DNA from: VGPI01 sp964482845
GTDB taxonomy: Bacteria > Cloacimonadota > Cloacimonadia > Cloacimonadales > Cloacimonadaceae
Length of the DNA stretch: 9,805 nt
Reading direction: 5' to 3'
Assembly (NCBI GenBank): GCA_964482845.1
Contig: CAYZZE010000082.1
Span: 1-9,805 of the forward strand
Shown in pieces: positions 1 to 7,442 of the stretch (its first letter is position 1; each line of letters starts with the position of its first letter). The translations under genes were made by a program, and so were the position numbers. The notes under the pieces are model-generated. The model was not told the DNA's origin. It saw only the letters and a program-made list of their open reading frames with translations, and searched no databases.

Positions 1-3000
1 CGTACCCGTCACATTCACCGTCGGCATCGGTTGCATGGCGACATTCAGCGTGAGAGTTTCATCCTCGAGGATGGTCGCCTGTTGGGTGTGAGTGATGTAG
101 CCATATTTACTGAAAGTAATCTGATAAGTATTGGGCAGGACATTTTGGATGGCGAATTGTCCCTGGGCATTGGTAGTCGTCTGGTATCCGCCGGTGGCAA
201 AGATGACCGATACACCGGATAAGGGCTGGTTTCCGGTTCCGGTGACAGTTCCTTGAATATGTCCCACACCGCCGGGGATGACCAGTAGGGTGGTCTTGGG
301 GAACTGTCCTGATATAGTGGCTGTAGCGGGAGGATTGGCAGGATTATAAACATCCCAGTCGGATTGAACCTTTCGCGAGCGGTTGGTGCCAACCGTCTGG
401 CAATCAAAGACATCGCTGTAACTAAAGTAATTCGTATCCATCGGGCGGTGGACCAGCATCACCAGGTTTTCGCCATTGAGATACATATATGGCTGCGGGA
501 ACATGATCACGATATTGTTTTGACCGGCGGGGTAATTCACATTGCCATCAAAGACCTGAGTCAATTGGGTGGAAGGTATCCATCCATTCGCCAGATTCTG
601 CTGCGTGGTGGTACCCAACCAGATCTTGGTCGGCTTCTGCATGAGTGACGTTACGAAATTGTTGTAGAACTGGACGCCCAGGATCATGCCGGTAAAATTG
701 CCCATCTCATTGGGATAATAGAGCGTTTCAAACAAACTATTCATCCAATACATATCGACGGGCATATGTGCTTGCTCGCCACCATTGCCGATGGTGACGG
801 CAAAGATGCCGGCAGGCATGACATTGACGCTCACCGGTGGTGACTGGTCATTATCGGGAACCTGATCTCCCGTCAGGATGGTCTTGGCATAGATGGACAT
901 AGCACCGGCTGTGGCAGGCGACCAGGCGATCACTACCGGTAGCGTCTGACCGGGATTGATAGGGGGTCCATTGATGGAAGCAAGTTCGACATTGGTCTGG
1001 CTGTATAGTTTCACCTGATAGTCACTTTGTTCCACCGTTCCCCAGTTTCTAACCTGGACAGTGTAGTTTGAAGCGACGCCTACGGTGGGGGTGGTATTTC
1101 CAGTTACGGATAAGGCGGAAAGGTCATGCTGGGGAGTAAGATTGATATTGACATTATCGATGAATACTGTCCTGTTCGCGCCCCCCAGTCCATGCCTGAA
1201 CGCAATGAATGCCCCAGCACCGGTGTATCCTGCCAAGGTGACTACATATTCCGTCCAGGTTGTGGTAAACGTCATTTGGTCCACCTGCTGAAACGTAAGC
1301 GGATCCTGAGAATTGCTCATAACGCCGATGGAAACTGGTACTCCGGCGGTACTGGCACGGGCATGGAACCTGACCCGGATAGTGTTTGCCGGGATAGTAT
1401 TGACCAGTGGCGGCGCAATCAAATACAAATGGGCACCGGTATCGGTGGAATTGAAGAGCGCTGCACTATTGGGCGGGGTTTGGGATTGGGCAATAACGGT
1501 GCGGACAAAGGCACCCGTGGCAACAGATTGAACATAACTGCTCCAGTCAAGTGGCAGGTTGGGGACGGTCGCTGCATCAAAGTTCTGATTGTACGGCAGG
1601 TTATAGATGGTCGGGTCTATGGCGGATCCGGTCAAGGCAAGGGTATGGGGAGTGCGGCTGGGATCGAATCTCTCTCCGGGGTTTCTGGACATCCGGATAT
1701 GCCTGTCCGTGCCCTGGTTATCGGTGATGGTCAGAGTGGCAGAATGAGTGCCTGCTGCCGTAGGTTGGTAACGAACCACGAGCGGCAAGAATTGTCCGGT
1801 CGTTAATGCCGCGGGTAAAGCAGGCATCGTCGGGATCGCGAAGAAATCGCTGCCGGTCAGAGTGATGGAATTGATCGTCAGAGTTCCGCCACCCATATTG
1901 AAGATGTTGAAGGTCTTGTTATGCCCCGTATTCATCAAGACCTGGCCATAATTATGCGAAGAGGGCGAGACAAAGAATACGGGTTCCTGCCCGGTAGGGG
2001 TCATATAGAGCGTTGTCTTGGGGAAAGTTCCCGATAACTGGAAGGCCTGCGGTGTTGGCGGAGCAGCAGGATTGAATATCTCGGTATCGCTCTGCACCCG
2101 CCGGGAGCGGTTTGTTCCAACCGTCTGTGCCTGGAAGTTGTCCATTGAGTTATAATATGTCGTATCCATTGGACGGTTGACCATCATCAATAGATTGCCG
2201 CCAGCATAAGTGAATGGTGTCTGCAACGGGATCGTGATCGTGTTCTGTCCGGAGGGATAATTAACCAGACCATCAAAGACCTGGATCATCTGCGTAGATG
2301 GTATCCAGCCCTGACTCAGGTTATCGGCGGTAGTAAGTCCGAGCCAGATCTTGGTCGGCATCTGTGGCAAATTGGTGATAAAGTTGTTATAGAACTGGAG
2401 AGCGGTGATCGTTCCGACCATTCCGATCTCGGCAGGATAATATATTGTTTGGAACAAGCTATTCCGCCACCACATATCCACGGGTACCCGATGCGATTGA
2501 TTACCGGATCCGATGGTGACCACCAAGGTTCCTGCCGGTTGGACGTTTACCGGCAGATTTTGCGTCTGGTCGTTGATCGGATTCTGATCACCAGCAAGCA
2601 CTACTTTACCATAGAGGAAGGTCATACCGGTCTGTGCCGGTGTCCAGGGTATCACGACCTGAGCGATCTCACCTGATCCTATGGGGGGACCGGCAACGGA
2701 GCCAATCTCTATGTTACCTTCCCTGAACAACTTGACCTGATATGTGCTTTGGGCATTGGCTCCCCGGTTCCTGACCGTGATGGTATAGTTCGTGGGGTTA
2801 TTCTGGGTGGGGGTCGATGTCCCGGTCAAACTAAGCGCCGCCAGATCGTTGTCCACAGGGATAACGGGATGAAAACTAAAGATCCTGCCCAGCGGTGGGA
2901 AGGCGGTGATATTACCATTTTCCACCGTGGATGAGACCGTTGAGGGAGTACCGGGAGTAACGCTATAAAACCAATTCACTCCCCCGGGCAGCATATTGAT

Positions 3001-3531
3001 CCCGATCGATGCCGAAGAAGTGGAGGGCGTACCGGTTCCCGTGCCGTAGATCAGTTCGATCTTGCCGTTCTCGTATAATTTAACCTGGAAATTGAACTGG
3101 GTCAGGTCATAATAATACCAGCGGGCATTGGTGTATTGGATGGTCAGGATGCGGTTTGGCGCGGTGCCTGCCGTCAGATACTGCACGTTCCCCGAGCCCA
3201 TGTGCAGATCATCCCAGAGGGGTGCGATCACCGGGCAGGTTTGTGTCGAAGTAAGTTGATTGGATAGGTTGCTCCAATCCAAGGCCGTACCCAGACCTAC
3301 CCAACCATTGGATGAGACCTTGAACTGGGTATAGATGTGATCGCCATAGGGAAATGTAAAGCCGATATTCAGCGCGCCCGACAGCACATCATCACCAACC
3401 ACGGAGGGAATCTGCGTCCCAGTGATAACAGTATAGATACCCGTGGTTGCCTGGAAAGTATAGAAGTCATCGATCCCTGCTCCCAGCATGGTGACCGACA
3501 CCAGCAACAACAGTAAAATCACTCTATTCAT
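1..3531 (-). CDS. Giant modular secreted/surface protein (CARDB and Ig-like repeats), C-terminus cut off by window edge
   Basis: Open from ATG at 3531 to base 1 with no stop: 1177 codons, C-terminus outside the window. The start is supported by AAAGGAG six bases upstream and a signal peptide (MNRVILLLLLLVSVTMLGAG). Domains by eye: N-terminal beta-sandwich (about 21-225, with 'FTFPYGDHIYTQFKVSSNGW'); CARDB-like domain 1 (227-333); an unrecognised module (334-512) ending 'SGTFPKTTL'; an ASH/HYDIN-like Ig domain (517-640, 'VSPSSHNYGQVLMNTGHNK'); a jelly-roll, choice-of-anchor-J-like domain (645-798, starting 'LPYNQNFDAATVP'); CARDB-like domain 2 (802-908); a second copy of the module (909-1086); and a carboxypeptidase regulatory-like domain (about 1090-1169, 'GTVTGTGNQPLSGVSVIF'). 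No catalytic motif is visible. Family knowledge suggests an adhesin or structural surface protein that would end in a T9SS sorting domain; that end is not seen. It follows a terminated gene, so it probably has its own promoter. Confidence 0.9.
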   Translation of the reverse strand, partial: MNRVILLLLLVSVTMLGAGIDDFYTFQATTGIYTVITGTQIPSVVGDDVLSGALNIGFTFPYGDHIYTQFKVSSNGWVGLGTALDWSNLSNQLTSTQTCPVIAPLWDDLHMGSGNVQYLTAGTAPNRILTIQYTNARWYYYDLTQFNFQVKLYENGKIELIYGTGTGTPSTSSASIGINMLPGGVNWFYSVTPGTPSTVSSTVENGNITAFPPLGRIFSFHPVIPVDNDLAALSLTGTSTPTQNNPTNYTITVRNRGANAQSTYQVKLFREGNIEIGSVAGPPIGSGEIAQVVIPWTPAQTGMTFLYGKVVLAGDQNPINDQTQNLPVNVQPAGTLVVTIGSGNQSHRVPVDMWWRNSLFQTIYYPAEIGMVGTITALQFYNNFITNLPQMPTKIWLGLTTADNLSQGWIPSTQMIQVFDGLVNYPSGQNTITIPLQTPFTYAGGNLLMMVNRPMDTTYYNSMDNFQAQTVGTNRSRRVQSDTEIFNPAAPPTPQAFQLSGTFPKTTLYMTPTGQEPVFFVSPSSHNYGQVLMNTGHNKTFNIFNMGGGTLTINSITLTGSDFFAIPTMPALPAALTTGQFLPLVVRYQPTAAGTHSATLTITDNQGTDRHIRMSRNPGERFDPSRTPHTLALTGSAIDPTIYNLPYNQNFDAATVPNLPLDWSSYVQSVATGAFVRTVIAQSQTPPNSAALFNSTDTGAHLYLIAPPLVNTIPANTIRVRFHARASTAGVPVSIGVMSNSQDPLTFQQVDQMTFTTTWTEYVVTLAGYTGAGAFIAFRHGLGGANRTVFIDNVNINLTPQHDLSALSVTGNTTPTVGVASNYTVQVRNWGTVEQSDYQVKLYSQTNVELASINGPPINPGQTLPVVIAWSPATAGAMSIYAKTILTGDQVPDNDQSPPVSVNVMPAGIFAVTIGNGGEQAHMPVDMYWMNSLFETLYYPNEMGNFTGMILGVQFYNNFVTSLMQKPTKIWLGTTTQQNLANGWIPSTQLTQVFDGNVNYPAGQNNIVIMFPQPYMYLNGENLVMLVHRPMDTNYFSYSDVFDCQTVGTNRSRKVQSDWDVYNPANPPATATISGQFPKTTLLVIPGGVGHIQGTVTGTGNQPLSGVSVIFATGGYQTTTNAQGQFAIQNVLPNTYQITFSKYGYITHTQQATILEDETLTLNVAMQPMPTVNVTGT
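274..1128 (-). repeat. Intragenic duplication, copy B (CARDB plus module, residues 802-1086)
   Basis: Second copy of the CARDB-module pair, separated from copy A by an ASH-like and a jelly-roll domain. It keeps the landmarks of copy A, including TVGTNRSR followed by K or R and VQSD, and ends SGQFPKTTL just before the carboxypeptidase regulatory-like domain. Confidence 0.9.
1996..2853 (-). repeat. Intragenic duplication, copy A (CARDB plus module, residues 227-512)
   Basis: Residues 227-512 match residues 802-1086 at an offset of 575 residues. Shared landmarks in the same order are DLxALS, a GPPI turn, VTIG, the VDM-W pair, FYNNF, PTKIWLG, GWIPSTQ, QVFDG-VNYP-GQN, RPMDT, QTVGTNRSR, VQSD and SG-FPKTTL. 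At DNA level short identical runs remain (for example CCAGATCTTGGTCGG on the plus strand) but most codons have diverged, so the duplication is not recent. Confidence 0.9.
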
Positions 3532-3537
3532 GGTATT

Positions 3538-3544
3538 CTCCTTT
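3538..3544 (-). promoter_or_regulatory. Ribosome binding site of the giant surface protein gene
   Basis: The minus strand reads AAAGGAG with a 6-nt spacer before ATG at 3531. This fixes the start and places the hydrophobic signal peptide exactly at the N-terminus. Confidence 0.75.
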
Positions 3545-3755
3545 GCGATGAAGACCTATGTCTCCAATGCAGTGAAAATTATCTTCCTTTATCTGCGTAT
3601 TTTATTGCAACGATAACGTCAATCTTTTTTTTCCCATACTTTCCTGGCTGCAGAAAATATTCGCTCAGGCGGACACTGTCATGTTCCAGTCCATAAAAAT
3701 ACTCCCCCCCCTATCCCTTGATCCGGACAAACATCTTCCCGGCACCTTTCTCCCG

Positions 3756-3789
3756 AGATCTTCCCGAGTACTCGGGTGCATCTCGAGAT
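3756..3789. repeat. Nested palindromes (CCCGAGTACTCGGG and ATCTCGAGAT)
   Basis: CCCGAGTACTCGGG at 3763-3776 is a perfect 14-bp palindrome. ATCTCGAGAT at 3780-3789 is a perfect 10-bp palindrome. An outer pair GAGAT (3756-3760) and ATCTC (3780-3784) brackets the first, so the stretch can fold as one stem or as two. There is no U-run, so it is not a standard terminator. It may be an operator for the giant gene downstream; this is inference. Confidence 0.55.
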
Positions 3790-3847
3790 CAAACTGAGAT
3801 AAAATCCACCCGACCCATTTGGGGAAAATGCCGGATGGATATAAACG

Positions 3848-3875
3848 AAAAACCCATCCGCTGGGGATGGGTTTT
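3848..3875 (-). terminator. Rho-independent terminator of the 987-residue protein gene
   Basis: Starting 23 nt after the stop codon, the minus-strand transcript forms a perfect 11-bp stem, AAAACCCATCC / GGATGGGTTTT, with a 5-nt loop and a run of five U at its 3' end. The GC-rich core is 7 bp. The mirrored A-run means it could also stop transcripts from the other side, although no plus-strand gene is present. Confidence 0.85.
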
Positions 3876-3898
3876 ACGTATATTTGCTGTTTTATGTG

Positions 3899-6862
3899 TT
3901 ATTTTACGAGAACGGCTTTGCGGACAAAGCTGTCTCTGCCGGCGGTAAGACGAATGTAATAAATGCCGGTGGAGCAGTTGTTGCCATTGTCATCTTTGCC
4001 ATTCCATTCGATGCGGTGATTGCCGATGCCTTTGTCCCCTTTAAGCAGGGTTCTCACCAACTGACCACGGGAATTGAAGATGCTGATCTGCACCTGCGTG
4101 GGGGCGGCAATGCTGTAAGTGATGAAGGCACTCGGATTGAAAGGATTGGGAAAGACCGAGTTCAGTGCATTGACCAGCGGGATATTCGGAGTGGGATTGT
4201 CATCTCCGCCGAAGGTGACACTTATCGAGATCGGTCCATGATAGTAAGTGATCCCGTCGAAGTCCACGCTTTCCAGCCAATACAAGTAAGTACCGTCTTC
4301 GTAGATCTCCCGGTCATCATAGATATACACTTGTTGTTGGGAAGTATTGGAGGCCGTGACAAATCCTTCCAGTCGGATCGCTTCGCTCAAATTGCCGTTT
4401 CTGCCACGATAGATGTAGTAACCGGCACAATTGGTTTCGGACTGAGTGATCCATTGCAGGCGGACGAAGTTCTGGGCAGAGATCGTGGCGGTGAAAGAGG
4501 AAAGGACGACCGGTAGGGGTGCATCGGTCTCATCCATCACTATTGGGGAGGTATCACCGCCGGTTGGATTAACGGTATTTGCTCCACTGGGCCAGATGCC
4601 ATCATCGGAGGTCGAGTATTTGTGAACCTGGCCGGTCAATAAAAATCTGCTTTCCACCCGCTTGATCCCGGAGAATCCCTTGGAGCCGGTAGAATTGGGT
4701 ATTATCACGCCCCAAGCGCCATTAATTCCATCAACGTTATTTCGGTATCGTGGCAATATCTGAGTGACAGCGGACAGATCCAAGCCATCGCTCTCGACAA
4801 CCGTTCCTGAGATCGGTCTGCCGGTTCCAAGTTCATTATCATAAACAAAGACGAAGTTCTTGGGAGGGGCGTAAGAGGTACCATAGAGGAAGGTGCCTTG
4901 GTTCACATTTGCCGTGTTGCCAAAATTTATCACCCGGATCGAATTCCCGGTGGTCAGGCGTAAAGTAACAGTGGTACCACCGGCACCGTTATTGAGCATG
5001 ATCCGATAATACACTTCGTTACCGGGAGTAAAGCGGACATTGCCGGATGGCTCACCCACGAACCAGCCGGTGAAGTCACCATTGGCATTTGTGGTAAACT
5101 CGCCGTATTGACCGGCTGTAGTCATACCCAATGTAGTACTTCTGCTGAAAATACCGTCACTGGTAACAAACCAGCCGATACCGGCACCATTGGTGGTGGG
5201 GCTGTCAGTGCTGAGGACAAACATACCAAAATATCGATAAGTAGCGCCGGGGGTCAGATTTTCCAGGGTCAGGCGGCTTGCCCAGGGAATACGTTGGTTG
5301 TTTGTGCCGTTCAAGCCCTGCATATACCGGGGCATTACCACTTCAACAATTTTAGGACCCTCAGCCGTGGCATGGCTGGCAGCAGGTACCGTGCCATCGG
5401 TTTTATAGTTGATAAAAGACCCGCTGTTAGTATAGGGATAGATCTTGAAATAGTGAGTAGTTCCGCTGTTGAGATTGGTGAAGGTATGGGTTTGGATGCC
5501 GGCGGCAACGTTACGAACGAATGTTCCATCGGCCTCGGGTGTGCCATCGACCGGATCGACGATGCTGCCATAGCCAACCGTGCTGGCTTTGATCAGATAG
5601 CCATCTGGAACCACACCACCGGTGGCATCCGTCCAGGTTACTGTGATATCATACAAAGGATCGCCACCTGCTCCGGCGGCGAAATTTGTGGCGTGATTGG
5701 TCGGCTCGGCTTTCAGACCGGTACCGGCAACGCCAACATTGACAGTGGTAGCATTGGTGCTGGTGTGAGAGATATTGCCCGAGTATGCTTGCGCTGCTCC
5801 GGGCACAAACCGGACGTAAACATCAGTTTCTGCCACATTTCCGCCCGATTGCGTCAAAGTGAGTTCCACATACCAATTGCTCCCATTCAAAGAGATCTCA
5901 AATCCAATTGGCGCACTGATCACGATACCGGCGTCCAGATCCGATCCGGATACTGTGTAAATCTGAGATGCGGATGCTGCTCCCACCAGAACGCCACCAA
6001 AATTGTCCAAGGGAATTCCGGCTACTGAGATGAGAGGGTCTCCGCCTGCGGGCTCAGTGGCGAGAACGGTGATATTGTCAAAGGAAGCTACTTGGTTAGC
6101 AGCAGTGGAGCCCTGCCAATAGCAACCCAGATGACCCAAGGATGTGGACACGTAACTGTTATCTATTGCTGTGCCTTGTGAGGTCAGAGTTCCTGATCTG
6201 GGATCGGCAAAAGCTGAAGCACCATCGTTTCTAAGGAAGAGCTCCCATATGTTACCAACTGGATCGTAGGTCACTTTTACACTTACATATTCATTACCGA
6301 AATCGGTCAAACCGGAGGTATTGCTTGTTATGATATTCGTTAATCCTGAAGATAATCCTGCGCCGTATTTAGCCAGCCGGATTGGATCAGTCGCTAAACT
6401 TTGACCCAAGACGACAGCATAACCGGTTCCGGCATTCCAAGCAGTAGTCGAAGAACCCGCAAGGATGAAAGCAACCCCATAGTTACCTGCAGCAAATCCT
6501 GCTGGATCAGTCCTGATTTGCCTCATGTTAAAATACCATGTCACCACACCAGCATTGGATGAAAGAATGGTATTGTACGGCGAACTGAATGATGCTGTGG
6601 AGGTATGGGCAAAAACCCAGCCATTAACATTTCCTGCGGCACTTGCATCATTAGTCAATTCCAAGATACCGTTGGTATGGCGTCTGGCGCCCCAGTCAAC
6701 TCCTGAACGGTCCACAAAGAAAGCACTGGATCCGATCTGTCCGCCGGTTGTCCAGGCGGAACTTTGATTGGTTGAGAAATTATCACTGAACACCGTGGTT
6801 TGGGCTGATATCAGTCCGATCCCCAGTAAGCAGATTACGATGAACAATAATGTCTTCTTCAT
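3899..6862 (-). CDS. T9SS-secreted modular surface protein with C-terminal type A sorting domain
   Basis: 987 residues, complete. ATG at 6862 follows GGAGG at 4 nt and begins a signal peptide (MKKTLLFIVICLLGIGLISA). Domains by eye: lectin/jelly-roll-like N-terminus (about 22-270); an Ig-like domain starting near 275 ('PLDNFGGVLVGAASASQIY', then 'GFEISLNGSNWY'); an FN3-like domain (384-500, with 'HTFTNLNSGTTHYFKIYPY'); an unrecognised beta-rich region (503-782); a second FN3-like segment after LPVVLSSFTA (783-895); and a T9SS type A sorting domain (903-987) with FPNPFNP, a FlgD-like Ig fold ending 'GIYYIRLTAGRDSFVRKAVL' and a basic final residue. In T9SS proteins this domain drives export across the outer membrane and is then normally cleaved. 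No protease or hydrolase motif is visible, so a binding or structural surface role is inferred; the substrate is unknown. It has its own promoter and terminator and is therefore probably monocistronic. Confidence 0.95.
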   Translation of the reverse strand: MKKTLLFIVICLLGIGLISAQTTVFSDNFSTNQSSAWTTGGQIGSSAFFVDRSGVDWGARRHTNGILELTNDASAAGNVNGWVFAHTSTASFSSPYNTILSSNAGVVTWYFNMRQIRTDPAGFAAGNYGVAFILAGSSTTAWNAGTGYAVVLGQSLATDPIRLAKYGAGLSSGLTNIITSNTSGLTDFGNEYVSVKVTYDPVGNIWELFLRNDGASAFADPRSGTLTSQGTAIDNSYVSTSLGHLGCYWQGSTAANQVASFDNITVLATEPAGGDPLISVAGIPLDNFGGVLVGAASASQIYTVSGSDLDAGIVISAPIGFEISLNGSNWYVELTLTQSGGNVAETDVYVRFVPGAAQAYSGNISHTSTNATTVNVGVAGTGLKAEPTNHATNFAAGAGGDPLYDITVTWTDATGGVVPDGYLIKASTVGYGSIVDPVDGTPEADGTFVRNVAAGIQTHTFTNLNSGTTHYFKIYPYTNSGSFINYKTDGTVPAASHATAEGPKIVEVVMPRYMQGLNGTNNQRIPWASRLTLENLTPGATYRYFGMFVLSTDSPTTNGAGIGWFVTSDGIFSRSTTLGMTTAGQYGEFTTNANGDFTGWFVGEPSGNVRFTPGNEVYYRIMLNNGAGGTTVTLRLTTGNSIRVINFGNTANVNQGTFLYGTSYAPPKNFVFVYDNELGTGRPISGTVVESDGLDLSAVTQILPRYRNNVDGINGAWGVIIPNSTGSKGFSGIKRVESRFLLTGQVHKYSTSDDGIWPSGANTVNPTGGDTSPIVMDETDAPLPVVLSSFTATISAQNFVRLQWITQSETNCAGYYIYRGRNGNLSEAIRLEGFVTASNTSQQQVYIYDDREIYEDGTYLYWLESVDFDGITYYHGPISISVTFGGDDNPTPNIPLVNALNSVFPNPFNPSAFITYSIAAPTQVQISIFNSRGQLVRTLLKGDKGIGNHRIEWNGKDDNGNNCSTGIYYIRLTAGRDSFVRKAVLVK

Positions 6863-6866
6863 AATT

Positions 6867-6871
6867 CCTCC
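6867..6871 (-). promoter_or_regulatory. Ribosome binding site of the T9SS surface protein gene
   Basis: The minus strand reads AGGGAGG with only 4 nt (AATT) before ATG at 6862. The spacer is short but the match is strong, and no better start lies nearby. Confidence 0.75.
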
Positions 6872-6920
6872 CTGAATTATGTCTATCTAATTGAAATAAA
6901 CACACTATGACGCTGGGGGC

Positions 6921-6948
6921 ATTATCTGGACGTCTGAGAATCTGGCAA
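6921..6948 (-). promoter_or_regulatory. Sigma70-like promoter of the T9SS surface protein gene
   Basis: On the minus strand TTGCCA (6948-6943; five of six to TTGACA) is followed after 16 nt by GATAAT (6926-6921; five of six to TATAAT). Transcription would start near 6914, giving a leader of about 50 nt to the ATG at 6862. This is a sequence match only. Many Bacteroidota use a different -7/-33 consensus, so its value depends on the host being outside that phylum. Confidence 0.45.
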
Positions 6949-7220
6949 GGAAAAAATGCGTTTTTGTCTCCGAAATTCCATGAATAAATCCTTGCACTTT
7001 TGTATTTCCATATTCCATAGTGGCATAGGCCACGTCATTTCAGTCCGGTTGCAGTCCTCATCCGATCAAATCCATAGCCCGTGCTCGTACCGCCATGCTT
7101 GGCTCCTCGGTAGCCAGACGCACATCCGCGATAGGAAGCGCCGTCATCCGGCAGTGATACCTTCGGCAGATAATGTGCCCATGGGTAACTGTGAGGGCGG
7201 ATTCCGCTCCGCTTCAAGGT

Positions 7221-7282
7221 AAGACCGTTGAATAATCAGCAACACCGGATAAATCCGGTGTTGCTGATTATTCAACGGTCTT
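7221..7282. repeat. Perfect 30-bp inverted repeat with 2-nt centre
   Basis: The left arm 7221-7250 (AAGACCGTTG...ACACCGGAT) is the exact reverse complement of the right arm 7253-7282, separated by AA. It would form a 30-bp hairpin in RNA or a cruciform in DNA. Neither side is followed by a U-run, so it is not a classical intrinsic terminator, although it lies 160 nt downstream of the caspase-like gene and could act as a 3'-end stabiliser or RNase III target. It could instead be a miniature mobile or REP-like element. The apex reads CACCGG...CCGGTG, similar to the hairpins of the array at the right edge. Confidence 0.9.
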
Positions 7283-7442
7283 GTCCATTATCCAAAGGGC
7301 TACGCATATCTATCTCCAGATAATATCACATAGCATAACAACACAGTTTTCGTGCCGTTTTATGGACAATCACATCCTGTGACAGACATATGCCCGGTGT
7401 GTTTCGGACAACCGCCTCAGAATCCGCCTGCTCCACCTCCTC

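Larger units (their letters stand above)
3532..3898. other. Intergenic region between the two surface-protein genes
   Basis: This 367-bp stretch has no credible gene. From right to left along transcription it holds the intrinsic terminator of the 987-residue protein gene, a small hairpin (CATTT-GGGGA-AAATG, 3816-3830), a cluster of perfect palindromes (3756-3789), a run of eight C at 3704-3711, a run of eight T at 3625-3632, and the leader with ribosome binding site of the giant gene. TTGACG is present on the minus strand just after the T-run, but no matching -10 box lies at a proper distance, so I do not call a promoter. Confidence 0.6.
6863..7442. other. 580-bp intergenic region between the caspase-like and T9SS surface protein genes
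   Basis: No full-length gene is visible. From right to left: about 160 bp after the caspase-like stop with an 8-bp inverted pair (TTGTCCAT at 7281-7288 and ATGGACAA at 7362-7369); an 11-codon ORF at 7272-7307; the perfect 62-nt inverted repeat at 7221-7282; a stretch at about 6955-7220 that has only short open frames on both strands and a small hairpin GTGGC-ATAG-GCCAC (7020-7033); and the promoter and leader of the surface-protein gene. The 6955-7220 part could be a degenerate gene or dispersed repeat. Confidence 0.6.

Noticed and set aside
1126..1806. 226-codon plus-strand open frame
   Set aside because: Antisense to the giant surface protein, whose minus-strand frame is open for 1177 codons with clear domains.
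1..3531. Frameshift or broken gene at the left edge
   Set aside because: The frame from ATG at 3531 reaches base 1 in phase with no stop, and both halves carry matching duplicated domains. The gene is merely cut by the window.
3600..3640. Promoter of the giant gene from TTGACG on the minus strand
   Set aside because: No -10-like hexamer occurs 16-18 nt downstream; the nearest candidate (TAAAAT) is only 12 nt away.
3884..4516. 210-codon plus-strand open frame
   Set aside because: Antisense to the sorting-domain end of the T9SS protein and runs into the gene from the terminator side. It has no recognisable product.
5108..6028. 306-codon open frame on the plus strand
   Set aside because: It lies wholly inside the T9SS protein gene on the other strand. 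Its translation is rich in Gly, Ser, Cys and His without domain order, and it has no ribosome binding site. The minus-strand protein has a signal peptide and a sorting domain.
7221..7282. Ordinary intrinsic terminator of the caspase-like gene
   Set aside because: The stem is far longer than usual, lies 160 nt after the stop codon, and has no U-run on either side. I keep it as an inverted repeat of unknown role.
7281..7369. Structured RNA closed by an 8-bp stem (TTGTCCAT / ATGGACAA)
   Set aside because: Only the outer pair is convincing. The 73 nt between them show no strong inner stems or known RNA motif, so an 8-bp match over this distance may be chance.
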